Source: Panicum virgatum (Eukaryota > Streptophyta > Magnoliopsida > Poales > Poaceae). Taken from it: DNA of 64,000 nt. The first letter of the stretch is position 1; every line of letters begins with the position of its first letter. Under the pieces are notes generated by a model. That model saw only the letters and a program-made list of their open reading frames with translations. It was not told the DNA's origin and did not search any database. Position numbers and translations under genes: made by a program. Of the stretch, positions 9,824 to 21,316 are shown piece by piece. The DNA lies in the NCBI RefSeq assembly GCF_016808335.1, contig NC_053149.1:22314451-22378450 (forward strand), written 5' to 3'.

Positions 9824-12655
9824 ATGGTTGCCTCGCCTGCTGCATTTGGCTCTTTGAATTCGGGGAGCTTTGGAGAGGCCCTGCCGCCGCCATCGTCCTG
9901 GCAGAAGTGCTTGCTCTAGGAGAGTGACATCCAGGACCTTGTGGAGTGCGGGCTGCTCCCGGAGAAGCAGATCTCCGGGTGGCGGTGCTGGTACGGGGAG
10001 GAATTTCCATTAGAGGACACAAACCAGGTGGTCGTGTTCAAATCCTTCTACGAGAAGGGCTTCGCGCTGCCCGTGGTGGCGTTTTTCCGTGGGCTTCTCC
10101 ATTTCTACTGGCTCGAGGTAACTCATCTCAAGCCTAATTCAATTGCACAAATCGCCATCTTCACCCACCTCTGCGAGGGGTACCTGGGGATCGCTCTCCA
10201 CTTCAATCTGTGGTGGGCTCTGTACTGCCTCAAGGGGCACCTGTCCAACATTCGCCGGAATGTTGTGGGTGGGGCCGCCTTCTCGCTACACCAAGGGAGC
10301 GTCTATCTCAACTTCGAGCTCCGCGACACCAACAACGGGTGGGCGCGGGAATGGTTCGTGGTGGCGAACCTGGCGCCCTACCTCCCGGCGCACACCGACC
10401 GCGCGCCGGAGTACAAGGCATGCGGGAGGAGCCGCCGACCACTGTGGAGATGGCGCAGGTGGAGCGCCTCCACCAGGAGATCACCGACTTGTTGGTGCAG
10501 GGCCTGATGGGGGCCGCGGTGGCCATCTCCTTCTGCAAGTGGCTCACGCAGCCGATCCAGGAGAGGGTCCACCCGGCCTTCGAGTACTGGGGTCATCGGG
10601 ACCCTACCCGGGGACATGAACGCAAGGTTTCCCGGAATGAGATCGCGAACCGGGTCGCCCGCATCATGGCGGGGCGGATCCGGGACAAGGGCCATCCCAA
10701 AGCCCACTGCCCGAAGCGGCCGACCGACGCCGTAAGTCTTCTTGAACTTTGCCGAGTTGTTTTGTTCATTTTGAGTTGTTTCCTCTATTTTCACTCGGTT
10801 TTTCTGAGTGCACCCATTGGGTTGTATAAAAACTCAGTTCTATTGCAGGCCAAGGTCTTGGAGTATTGGTCCCCCGCTCCTCTACTTGAGGGGGACCCTG
10901 GGAAGGTCACCGCCGCCCCCACCGAGCTGCGCCAGCCGGTGGAGGAGGAGTCCGAGTTCTCCTCCGACTCCTCCGTGGGGAGTGAGCCGGAGGTGGAGAT
11001 CACCGGGGCCTCAGGGCCGCCACCATCGGCCGCCCTGAGGAGGAAGACGCGCTATGTCGTCAAGAAGATCCAGCTGTTGAAAGCTGGGTTGCCGGCGATG
11101 CAGCAGACGCTGAGGAGCTCGACCCGAAAGGGGGCGAGCAAAGTTCGGGGAGCATCGGTGCCCCTGGCCACCATTGAGGTAGGGTCGGCATCGGCCGGCC
11201 CCCAAGTCGAGAATGAGGCGACCCAGGTGCTGGGCCAGTTGCGCGGAGAGGTGACACCCCCCACGCATCGGCTCTGTGACTCTGCTAGCCGCACCACTTA
11301 GGCTGAAGTTCCCGCTGCATCGCAGTGGCGGGTAAGTCCTGCAATCTTGGTCTCGTTCCATCTTGCTTTTTGTTCCCTGGAGTCATTCTTAGCGCCCTTG
11401 TTGTTTTTGTAGGAGGGCGACGCTCAGCGGTGCCAAGAGGAAGGCGGAGGAGCCATCCAATGAAGGCGGCTCCAGTGATGCCGTGAAGTTGACCTCGCCG
11501 CGGGCGAGCCCGGTGAAGAGCCAAGCCCGCCGCAAGGAGAAGGAGAGGAAGGAGGAGGAGGAGGCTAGCAACAGGGTCTCACCCCTCCCCGTGACATGGA
11601 GATGCAGGATCCTCCCCGCGACGAAGGGGCGGCGAACGTTGGGGTCGGGGCCTTTGTGGTCCCGGCCCTTGAGGTGGTTAGGACCGCAGAGTTCCTGGCC
11701 ATCGAGGCGGAGAAGACCCGAGATGAGCCCACCGAGGGGGTCAGGCCCCCGCCGGCAAAGGAGGAGGCCAAGGAGGACGAGTCACTCGGCAGCCACATGG
11801 TCGAGTGCGCCAAGCTAACCCATGAATGGGTCGAGGTAAGTCTCCTGTCTCTCTCCATTTGTGAAGCTGACTTGTTCTTGGAGGTGCTGTCTTGTAATGC
11901 GTATTTGTTCATTAGGCTCTTGTAGATATGTCAGAGCAGGCCACCCAGGAGCTAGCCAAGGGGAGCGCCACCCTCGGTCGGGTGGCGGGGCTCGAGGCCA
12001 GGGTGGCCGAGCTGGAGGTGCAGAGCCGCCATTTGGAGGCCAACAAGGTCAAGGCCGAGGATGCTCTGTGCAAGGAGGAGCATGGTTTGTAGTCGGAGTC
12101 ATGTCTGCCGAGTTCTTTGCGCACTATTTTGTCTCTGACTTGCTTTTTGTTTAGAGCTGGAGGCCTGCACCGAGGCCAACGAGGAGCTGCAAAAGCTCCG
12201 AGAGGTGGCCGAGGCACGGGAGGCCGACAGCGAGGAGAAGCTTCGCCTGGAGCGGGAGGCTCAGCAAGGTATGACCCGAAGATCATACGCCATGTTCTTT
12301 CTGTCATGTTCTTTGGCTTGGGCTGACCCAACCGGATGCTTTTTACAAAAGCGGAGGAGCAGGTGGCTCAGGGCCGGGCGATGCTGGATCGCCTGAGCAG
12401 GCCATTGGAGGCATGGCGGCTACCGAGAGCCTGGCTAAAAGGCTCGAGGCGTCCCATGGCCGGCTGGAGGCCTGCATCAGGGGAGCTGCCAAGGATGCAG
12501 TGCAGCATACCCTGGGTCTTGTGAAGACCCAACTCCCAGAAGCGGATTTGGACCCAGTGGGAGACGGCATCCCTGAGGACTGCTCGGACGCAGAGTGGGA
12601 GGCCAACCACGCCGCCATCCTGGAGATCGCCGAGTGCGTCGTGGCCGAGCTGTAG
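9824..12655 (+). pseudogene. Spliced antisense gene of element A: Transposase_28-like protein with coiled-coil tail, decayed
   Basis: Six exons are inferred: 9824-10731, 10849-11331, 11413-11835, 11916-12084, 12155-12268 and 12352-12655, all with GT/AG borders (GTAAGT donors at three of them). Exon 1 resembles the 'putative gypsy type transposon' domain (PF04195, Transposase_28), with FYEKGFALPV, FFRGLLHFY and HLCEGYLGI. Exon 2 adds an acidic, Ser/Pro-rich linker. Exons 4-6 are Glu/Lys/Ala-rich heptad-like coiled coil. Lesions are TAG at 9917-9919, a frameshift near 10420, TAG at 11299-11301, frameshifts near 11430 and 11595, and one near 12410. The stop is TAG at 12653-12655. Such antisense ORFs are known in Tat-lineage elements (for example gene23 of maize Grande); their role is not established. 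The plus-strand splicing signals rule out it being part of A's gag-pol RNA. Confidence 0.75.
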
Positions 12656-13116
12656 GCTGTCGGTCTCCAGGAATTTGTTTTATTTGTTTTGCTGCAAAGG
12701 AAGTTGGTTTGAGTGGGCCAGCTAAGAACAATATTTATGTATATAATATTTTTAATTTAATGTTAATGTTATCCCCACGGTTTGAGTTCTTTTCGGAATT
12801 TGCCGAGTAGGTGGAAAGCAATCTCTGAGCCCTTTGATTAGCGCTTGAGAGCAGATCATCAGTGTGCGCGCTAGGTCCGGGTGACACAGAGTGGTTCCCG
12901 AACGTACTCGGTTGTGTTCAGAAAAGACAAACCGAGTTGTTCTTGTCCGACTGGTCGGACTCCGAGTGGGGGCTGGGTGGGTGGCCGAAACACAGCCCCC
13001 GAGCGTGTTGAAAATGACTCGGTAAAGAACGAAGAGTAAGCAAGATGCAATATTTAAAATATAACAAACTTTATTGAATGAGTAGATGGGTACATAGCTT
13101 TGCATTTCCTATGCTT
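12656..13116. other. Intergenic spacer between the convergent antisense gene and integrase of element A
   Basis: The antisense gene ends at 12655 and the minus-strand pol ends at 13117, so the two are convergent. An AT-rich stretch at 12735-12770 could hold plus-strand polyadenylation signals. No other feature was seen. Confidence 0.5.
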
Positions 13117-16100
13117 CTACGGATAGAAGCGTCGTATGTGTTCGATATTCCATGGGTTGCCCACGTCTGTACCGTCTTGCCTCTGTAGGTGGTAGGTTCC
13201 TGGAACCACTATCCCATTGACTACAAAGGGGCCCTCCCATGGGGAAGATAGCTTGTGAGCACCGGTGGTCGACTGGATTCGTCGTAGAGCCAGATCGCCG
13301 ACGTTGAAGTCATGCTCGTGAACGTTGCGATCATGATAGCACCGGAGCTGCTGCTCATATCTCGCATGCTGGATGGAGGCCGTCAGGTGGTGCTCCTCTG
13401 CCGAGTCGATGTCGGTGCATCGGGTTGCTTCAGCTTCGTTCTCTTTGTAGTTCTGGATGCGTGGAGCACCAAAAGCTATGTCCGATGGCAATATTGCTTC
13501 AGAATCGTACACCATGAAGAATGGTGAGCAGCCGGTAGCCCGGCTTCTTTGCGTGCGGAGTCCCCAAACTACTCTGTGTAGTTCTCGGAGACACTTTGCA
13601 CCATACTTTTCGATCGGGTCGAAAATTCTGGCTTTGAGCCCCTGGAGGATCAAGCCGTTGGCCCTTTCAACTTGGCCATTGCACCTGAGGTGCACCACAG
13701 AGGCACAATAGACGTCGATACAGCTTTCTTGGTAGTATTTCTAGAACTCGGAGCCTGTGAATGAAGTACGCAGATCTGTGATGATCCAGTTAGGCACCCC
13801 GAATCGGTGTGATATCTCCTCAATGAAATCGGCTGCCTTGGCTGCTGTAGTGGCTGTCATTGGCTTGACTTCAATCCACTTTGTGAATTTGTCGATGGCC
13901 ATGAATATGTGACTGTATCCACCGACGGCCATCTTTAGGGGTCCCACCGAGTCGAGTCCCCAGCAAGCGAAGGGCCAGGAAGGCGGTATGGTCTGTAAGG
14001 CCTGGGCCGGGATGTGCTGCTACTTGGAGAAGAACTGGCACTCGGGACATCGCCTGACGATGTTTCGGGCATCGGCCAGGGCCGTGGGCCAGTAAAAGCC
14101 TGATCGGAAGGCTTTTCCCACGAGGGTGGAGGCGCCCGCGTGGTTGCCGCAGATACCCGAGTGGATATCGCTAAGGAGTTGGACCCCTTCATCCTGTGCA
14201 ATGCATTTGCACAGGGTTCCTGAGGAAGCTGAATGCCTGAACAGCTCGGTTGCTATGACGATGTAATTGCTTGACCGGCGAGCAAGCTTCTCGTGCTCCT
14301 TTCCCTTTGTGTAACTTTTATTGTTTTTGATGAAGTCGATGATTGGGGAGCGCCAGTCGGTGTTGAGGGTTAGGACCTCCTGCCCTATGGCCAGAACCAA
14401 GTCAGGCTTTGTGGGAGGTTCCTCTTCCATCTTGACCGTAGGGCTGTTGAGTGCTTGAACAAACACGCCGGGTGGTACAATGGACCGTTTGGATCCAAGC
14501 TTGGACAATGTGTCGACCGCTATGTTGTCATCCCTGGGGACGTGGTGGAGCTCTAGACCATAAAACTTGGTTTCAAGCTTCCTGATCTCCCTGCAGTAGG
14601 CGCCCATCTTTTCCTTGGTGCACTCCCAGTCCTTGTTGACTTGTTGTATGACGAGTTTAGAGTCGGCATATGCCAACAGGCGCTTGTTGCCAAGCGTGAC
14701 AGCGATCCGGAGACCGTGAATAAGAGCTTCATACTCATCAGCGTTGTTGGTAGCCTTGAAAAGTAGCTGGAGGACGTACTTGAGTTGTTCGCCTTTCGGG
14801 GAGATGAAGAGGACTCTAGCGCCTGCTCCATCACGGTTCAGGGCACCGTCGAAGTACATGATCCAGTGCTCGGATCTGGTGTCGGGTGGAGGATCTTGTA
14901 TTTCGGTCCACTCGGCAACAAAGTCGGCCAGCGTCTGAGACTTGATGGTGGAGCGCAGCGTGAATTCGATCGAGAATGCGCCAAGTTCTACTGACCATTT
15001 GACGACTCGGCCGTTGGCATCCTTGTTGTGCAGGATGTCGCCGAGTGGGTATGATGAGGCCACTTTGATCTTGTGAGCTTGGAAGTAGTGCGGAGCTTCC
15101 TTGACGTGATGAGGATGGCATACAACAGCTTCTGAACTTGAGGGTAGCGTGCCTTCGATTCACCGAGTACTTCACTGATAAAGTAGACGGGTCACTGCAC
15201 TTTGTAGATGTGACCTGGCTCGTCACGCTCGATGACTAGGACAGTACTCACCACACTGGTGGTAGTGGCAATATATAGGAGGTGGACTTCCCCGTCTTCT
15301 GGTGCTGTTAGGACGGGCGGCGAGGTGAGGAAATCTTTGAGCTCCTGGAATGCTTTGGAAGCATCATCGTTCCACTCGAACTTGTCAGACTTTCGGAGAA
15401 GTTTGAAGAAGGGTAGGCCTTTGTCACCGAGTCGGCTTATGAACCTACTCAAGGCAGCCATGCACCCTGTAAGCTTCATCAGGTACTTTTTGCTCCTGGG
15501 AGGCTTCATGAACCTGATGGCATTGACCTTGGTGGGGTTGGCTTCGATGCCCCGGCTACTGACTATGAAGCCGAGTAGTTTTCCGGACGGGACACCGAAC
15601 AAACACTTGGTCGGGTTGAGCTTCCATTTGAATTTCTTGAGATTTTCAAATGTCTCGTAGAGGTCTGTAATGAACTGTTCATTACATTTTGTCTTGACGA
15701 CGACATCATCGACATAGGCCTCGGCGTTGCGCCCGATCTACCCCTGGAGGCATCTCTGAATGGCCTTCTGGTAGGTCGCGCCGGCATTCTTGAGGTCGAA
15801 CATCATGGTGTTGTAGTAGTAGGCCTCGAAGGTGGTGATGAAGGAAGTCTTCTCTTGATCCGACTCCTTGAGGGATATCTGGTGGTACCCTGAGTAATAG
15901 CCAAGAAAAGAAAGAAGGACGCACCCGACCGTTGAGTCGACGACCTGGTCGATGCGTGGTAGAGGAAAGGGGTCCTTAGGGCAGTGTTTGTTGAGGTCGG
16001 TATAGTCAACACACATTCTCCATTCACCATTTTTCTTTTTTACAAGGACTGGGTTTGCTAGCCAATCTGGGTGTGTGATTTCTCTGATGAAACCAGCGGC

Positions 16101-17196
16101 TAGGAGCCGGGTTACTTCTACCTTAATAGCTTCCTTTCGATCCTGCGCGAAGCGACGAAGCCATTGCTTGACGGGCTTCGCCTTCTTGTCCAGATCTAAG
16201 GAGTGCTCAGCCTCCTCCCTTGGGACTTCGGTCATGTCAGATGGCTTCCATGCGAAGATGTCCCAATTCTCCCGGAGGAAGGAGGTGAGCGCGCCTTCCT
16301 ACGTCGAGTCAAGGCTGGCCCCGATCACGGTGATCTGGTGCGGTTCGTCGTCCTGGAGGACGATGGTCTTGGTCGCCACGGCTGGCGTGAGCTGCGACTC
16401 GGAAGTCGACTCCTTGGCGGGGATGACCTGCTGGTCCGCCGGGAGGTTCTTTGCTGCCTGGGCAACAAGAACTGAGTTCCTGGATCATTCCAGAGTGTCG
16501 GAGAGCTCGATGTTCTTGGCCTCACACGCGTAGGAGGTGTGCAGATCTCCATAGACCGAGAGGACCCCCTTTGGAGCTGGCATCTTCAGGAGAAGATACG
16601 TGTGGTTGGGGATCGCCATGAACTTGGCGAGGGAGGGTCTTCCCAGGATAGCGTGGTAGGAGGTCTCGAACTCGGTGACCTCAAAGTTGACGTACTCGGT
16701 GCGGTAGTTGTCGCGGTTGCCGAAGGTGACCGGCAAAGTTGCCTAGCCAACCGGAGTCGACTCGGCTCTGGGGGATGATGCCGTAGAAAGCCTGGTCGGA
16801 TGGGACCAAGGATGACATGTCATAGCCCATGCTCTGCAATGTGCTGGCGAAGATGATGTCGAGGGCGCTGCCACCGTCGACGAGTACTTTGGCCAGGCAG
16901 ACCTGGCTCACCATCGGGCTGACCACGAGGGGGTAGGCACCCGGCCTGGGCATGTGGACCTAGTGGTCGCGGCGGTCGAAGGTGATTGGCGTCTCCGACC
17001 ACCGGAGGGGTTCAACCGGGTGTTTGAACACCAGGTTGACTTCGCGATCGTCCAGCTTGAGCTTGCGCCGGCATGATGGCTTGCTGGGACCGCCGTATAT
17101 GATGTTGACGGTCGTGTCTTCTTCCTGGAAGTTCCCTGGTGATGTAGACGCGGCCCGATCTTCCGAGAGGTAGGGTAAATTCGATTGATGGAGTAC
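13117..17196 (-). pseudogene. pol: Element A pol: protease, RT, RNase H, second RNase H, integrase (decayed)
   Basis: From high to low coordinates: protease with VLVDGGSALD (about 16880-16850, DGG in place of DSG) and HAILGRPSL; RT with CVDYTDLNK, FDLKNAGATYQ and the catalytic YVDD near 15705-15717; an RNase H remnant after the RT connection; a second, archaeal-type RNase H (MYFDGALNRDGAG, ADEYEAL, YADSKLV) at about 14880-14600, typical of Tat; an integrase HHCC zinc finger (GICGNHAG...CPECQF, about 14150-14020); and a core with IDKFTKW, TD and GQVERANG, so the DDE residues are still readable. The C-terminal ends at 13117. Stops interrupt it at about 16957, 16485, 16300, 15738, 15192, 14020 and 13738, plus a frameshift near 16740. 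It would have encoded polyprotein processing, cDNA synthesis and integration; it is not functional now. Confidence 0.9.
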
Positions 17197-17200
17197 GTGA

Positions 17201-17860
17201 TGTTGGCGATCTGACTTCTAATCAGACACGAATTCGAAGCCTGCAACCGTTACACCACCGCTCCGCTGGTTATCAACCAAGCACAACTTGATTGACCTCG
17301 CCGAGAAGGCTTTTCCTGCAAGCGAATCGAAGAACACAAGCCAGAAAGGATAAACACATAATCTGAAATTGCAGATGTGTATGAAGCGAAAATCAAAGTA
17401 GGGGTTCAAGAACTCGATTCCAAAGGACTTGTCGTCACAGTTACAATGAAGAAGACAGTGTCGCGATGGAAAATCTAACCTAAACAAAACCCTCCTCTAA
17501 GCGGCGGCGGCTACTGAGGTTGTCGACGAACCAGAATGACCTAGGGTTGCAGGCGACCAGGGGGGTGCCCACAACATGGGCTGAAGGCCCGACACGATAC
17601 ATGGGCCATTGGCCCAAAAGAGGTGGTGCAGCACCCTGATAGTTTCTGGATGCTGACTTCTTTTGTGAATTGCCGTCGACTCCGAATAGTTATGGACCTG
17701 AATCTGGTGGCATTGGGAAGGTTATGAAATTATCTTTCCAACCATATAAAGATATCCTCAAACGGACTCCGTATGTGGCCGTGGCGTCGTTTTTAGTGCA
17801 GACTATTTCTAGAATTCGAGAAGGAAACGAAGTCCAAGTTGTAGACGAGTCGGACTTCAA
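17201..17860. mobile_element. Solo-LTR-like insertion between gag and protease of element A
   Basis: The 660-bp stretch has no similarity to gag-pol and interrupts the frame. It begins TGTTGGCGATC and ends ...GGACTTCAA. The flanks CGTGA (17196-17200) and CGTGT (17861-17865) agree at 4 of 5 bases, consistent with a decayed 5-bp target duplication. It contains no pol, PBS or PPT, so it fits a solo LTR left by recombination. The family is unknown; no second copy is in the window. Confidence 0.6.
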
Positions 17861-20262
17861 CGTGTACGTATCCAATGCAGCGATGTCCTCATCACCTAGG
17901 GAATCTTCCCTCTGCTCGCGAGTTGTGCCTTCGTGGGCGCGCCCGGGTAGTTCTGGAACCACCCGGGTCGCTTGGGGTCGTCGTCCTTGATGACGCCGTT
18001 GGAGAGTGCTCGGCACTCCTGGGCAGTGTGGTTTGCGTCCTTGTGCCAAGGACACTTGCCATCCAGGAGCCGATCCAGGTCCGCTTGGTTGAGGGTAGAG
18101 CGGAACTGGGATCTTTCGGCGACGGCGATGGTGTTCTCGGGGCCACGCTTGCAGTCCCGGTTCTTGGACGACTCGGCGCAGTCGTGCTTCTTCCCGTGGT
18201 GAGGTGGGCAGTCACCGCGGCGGCGTTCCGAGCAGTTGTCCCGCTGAGGGGGACGCTCGGAGTAGTCATTCTTGTGCCGGCGGCGTGCCCGCTTGACTTC
18301 TTCCATGTCGGCGTGCTTGTTGACGACCGTCATCATGTCACCCACGGTCTTGGGGTAGGTCTCGAACATCTTCCTGCATAGTTCAATGTTGTGGAGGCCT
18401 TCGTTGAAGTAGTGGATGACGTCCCTATCATCAGCTTCTGTAATGGTATGTAATGGTATTACAGTTAGCAAAATACCTCTTGATGTAGTTGCGGAGGGAC
18501 TCGTCCGGTTGTTTCACGACGCTGGCCAGATCCCATCTGGTTTTGGGACCCAGGCAAGATGCCTGATAGTACTGGATGAAGGCGTTGCAGAGATCTTGCC
18601 AGCTGTTGATGGAGCTGGCGGGAAGCGCTTCAAGCCAGTGGAGAGCTTGGGGACTCATCATGATCGGGAAGTAGACAGCCATGATGTCGTTGTCGCTGCG
18701 CGCAGCTCGGACGGCGATGGAATAGGTGCGCATCCACGTCTTGTGGTCCGACTCGCCGTCGTACTTCTCGATCCCATCGTGGCCCGGAGCCGATGGGAGA
18801 AGGCGGAGAAGCCGTCGAGGTCATTGCCGGGATCGTTATCGCGGCGGGGGTGTCATGGACGGTTGTCGCCCTGGCAGCCGTGGTTCTGGTAGTCGATGTC
18901 GGAGTCGCCGTGTTCCTCATTGTATTGGCGATGTTGCTCGCGCTCGGCGGTGTCACATTGGCGATGACGGTTGTTGATGCGCTAATGCAGGTCTTGCTGG
19001 TTGAGTTGGAGGCGAAGGTCGCCCTGGTTGACCTCTCCGTCATCGCCATGGGGTCGTGTTGAGTGGTGGCTCGATTGGGCGCGGTAGGCCGAGTTGTCCT
19101 CATGCAACAGCTAGGCTTGCATGGCGGCCACGTGCAGGCGAGCACGAGCCTTGACGATCTTGGGGGTCTCCTGAAGACCCTCGAGCACCTGGAACACCGC
19201 GGCGAGGTTGGCCGACGGCGTAGCGAAGACATCTTGGCTGTTTTAGTTGAGGACGAAGTCGGCGTCAAGGTTGCGGGGCTGGATCGGTGAGCGCCGATTC
19301 CTAGGATTGCGGCATTCGGCGTTCTCTAGGTCATGGTTGGCATGATCGATGGCCTCGTCATTGTGCCTCATGTCGGCGCGGACCTCGTTGCGGCGGTGTC
19401 GTTGGGCCTTCTCCTTGTCGGTCTCGATTTCACGAGTGTCGGAGTCATCGGAGATGATGAAGATCCGGCGATGTTCTATCGCCGAGGAGCGGTTGGGTGG
19501 GAGGGTGAACAATGCGTTTTGGAAGACAAGTTCCTCTTCCGAGGTTGGGTCAGATCGGATCTGGCCAAAGATAGTCGGGTCGGGTAGTCGCACTCGAATC
19601 TGATCCGAGTACACCGCAGCGGTGTTGCGGAGTCCGAAGGGGATCTGATTCGGGTCGTCGTGGTGTTGAAGCGTGTCCTCGTCGAGCCTGATGCACTTGG
19701 CAATGGATCTGCCGACTAGATCTATCTAAGAGATAAGATCGTCAGCAGACCTGGGTGGGCGACGGGTCGCCCTGGAAGGAGTGACCGCCGTGTAGTCTGC
19801 CTCGGGTTCGGGAACCCTAGGCGAGGCAGATCTCAGAGTGACCAGATTGGATCTGGTTCCGGTAGGAGCGCTGCCGAGTTCACGGAGAACACGGTCAGGG
19901 TCGTCTCGATGGTGAAGCGCAAATTCGCCGAGTCGAATGCACTCAGCGATGGATCTACTAACGCGATCTATCTGGAAGATCAGATCGTCAGCAGACTCAT
20001 CAGGGCGACGGGTCACCCTGGTTGGTGTGGTCACCACGTCAAAGCTCTCAGATTCGGGAATCCGAGAGGTGGCAGATGCTTGGGGGGTTAAATCGAATCT
20101 AACCCCAGCGAAGACGTTGCCTCCGGCGGTGGGGCAGCCGAAAGCGGGGTTCCTGGGAACCGTGACCTCCGGGAAGCTTCCAAAGGTGAAGGAGAAGCCG
20201 ACTGTCGCCTCCATCTGGGCGGTGATGCTGGCAGAGAAGATGACCCCGGTGTTGGCTGCCAT
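17861..20262 (-). pseudogene. gag: Element A gag (decayed)
   Basis: It starts at the ATG at 20262, 26 bp inside the PBS. An N-terminal part is followed by two tandem copies of an approximately 80-residue block (about 20060-19820 and 19820-19580, both containing RRPxxSADDLI and DDP). Further in comes the retrotransposon gag domain (PF03732-like; SSINSWQDLCNAFIQYY, PDESLRNYIKRY at about 18620-18470), then a basic region with a zinc-knuckle-like CPWHKDANHTAQEC (about 18075-18030). Lesions include TAG at 19726, TAA at 19243, several further stops between 19240 and 18740, and a frameshift near 18450. It would have formed the virus-like particle shell. Confidence 0.8.
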
Positions 20263-20287
20263 TCAACTCAACGTATGAGCCCTGAGT

Positions 20288-20305
20288 CCCCTACCTGGCG
20301 CGCCA
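20288..20305 (-). other. Element A primer-binding site
   Basis: On the minus strand the LTR ends ...CTGACA and is followed after 2 bases by TGGCGCGCCAGGTAGGGG, the expected position and TGG start of a PBS. I cannot assign the tRNA confidently. Confidence 0.7.
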
Positions 20306-20307
20306 AC

Positions 20308-20755
20308 TGTCAGATTGTTATTTCGGCCAGTCCACCAGGGGTGTACCCAGCGGTAGAGTTTCAGGATGGGGATCTCAGGACCAAGAGCTCGATGGTAACA
20401 TGAAGACGCAGAGACTTAGACAGGTTCGGGCTGCAATGAGAGTAATACCCTACGTCCTGTGTTCGGGGTTGTATTAGGGTTTGTGGAATGCTGCGAAAAG
20501 TGGTGAGAGTCTATGGGTCGGCCTAGGAGTACAATGAATGATATATTCGGGTTGTTTTACAAGGAATGAGGTCGGTTAAGATCCCTAAATATCCGGGCCT
20601 CTAGTTGGAGGCTCTCATCATAATCCTCTGCGGATCCTCTCTGCGCACAGCCGAGTCCTGCTCGCCGAGTAGTTGTAGCCGAGTCATCGAGTAGGGTAGA
20701 CTCCCAGGTTCGGGGACCCCACTCGGCAGGGAGGTACATAGATCTACCTCCGTCA
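20308..20755 (-). repeat. Element A 5' LTR (right), 448 bp
   Basis: It is paired with 7090-7568. It is 31 bp shorter because the segment carrying the TATATAAA box (7302-7335 in the other LTR) is absent around 20524-20528. Scattered substitutions show that A is not a recent insertion. Confidence 0.9.
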
Positions 20756-20760
20756 CTACG

Positions 20761-21305
20761 TCCCTTTTCCGCGGGGCCATCTTATGTAGCTCCTGTCACC
20801 AGACGGCGCGCCCAGTGAGGGGTGTCTTACCGAGGCCTAGCCGGGGGCGTCCGGTCACGCTCGCTGGCGTAATGAAATGGTGCGCAGAGGCAACCATCAT
20901 TATAGTGCGGGGAGGCAGCGTCTGTGGATGCCCACTCCCGTTGTGTCGTGGGGCCCACTCGAGCGGCGGTGTCCCCTTGTCAAGGAGTCCAGCTGCCTAA
21001 GCCCTTGCCGCAAGATAAGGGGAGCTGGCATCCCGGAGCCTGCACGACGCTTGTCTTGGCCGGCATGCCTGTCAGGAGGCACGGCGTTTTTGGAGCGCAC
21101 GTCCCGGGTCGTCGGCATGGCTCTGACACGGGGTGCTAGGTCGGGGGGCCGCCACGTGTCCCAGGAGGTCGGACTCCCGGACTCATTGGCTTAGCAGCGA
21201 AGGCTGCTCCCCGCGCTGGTTAGCGGGCCGTCCCGTTCTCGGCCCAGTATGTTTACTGGACCTCCCTTTACGCGAGTCGGGCCAGTCAGGGATCCTGGGT
21301 TTACA
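20761..21305 (-). repeat. Element B left (3') LTR, inner part
   Basis: It continues B's LTR after the A insertion (A's duplicated CTACG is at 20756-20760) and aligns with 54496-54932 of the right LTR. It ends ...GGGTTTACA at 21305, so the LTR on the minus strand starts TGTAAACCC. The minus-strand complement of CCCCCGTCAC at 21306-21315 is the likely PPT. Confidence 0.85.
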
Positions 21306-21316
21306 CCCCCGTCACC

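Larger units (their letters stand above)
7090..20755 (-). mobile_element. Element A: Tat-lineage Ty3/Gypsy retrotransposon with antisense gene and satellite
   Basis: It starts TGTCGG and ends CCGTCA, with LTRs at 7090-7568 and 20308-20755. The 5-bp flanks are CTATG (7085-7089) and CTACG (20756-20760), one mismatch. Reading on the minus strand: 5' LTR, PBS, gag, protease, RT, RNase H, an additional RNase H, integrase, then a plus-strand spliced gene, a satellite, the PPT and the 3' LTR. The second RNase H and an extra ORF downstream of integrase are features of the Tat lineage (Grande, RIRE2, Ogre, Retand). All coding parts are decayed. Confidence 0.9.

Noticed and set aside
10210..11301. 363-codon plus-strand frame as a single-exon gene
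   Set aside because: Its first 70 or so codons are a shadow of the true frame and it reads through the 10732-10848 intron; it is part of the spliced antisense gene.
17690..18055. 121-codon minus-strand frame spanning 17861
   Set aside because: Joins A's gag tail to the solo-LTR-like insertion; chimeric.
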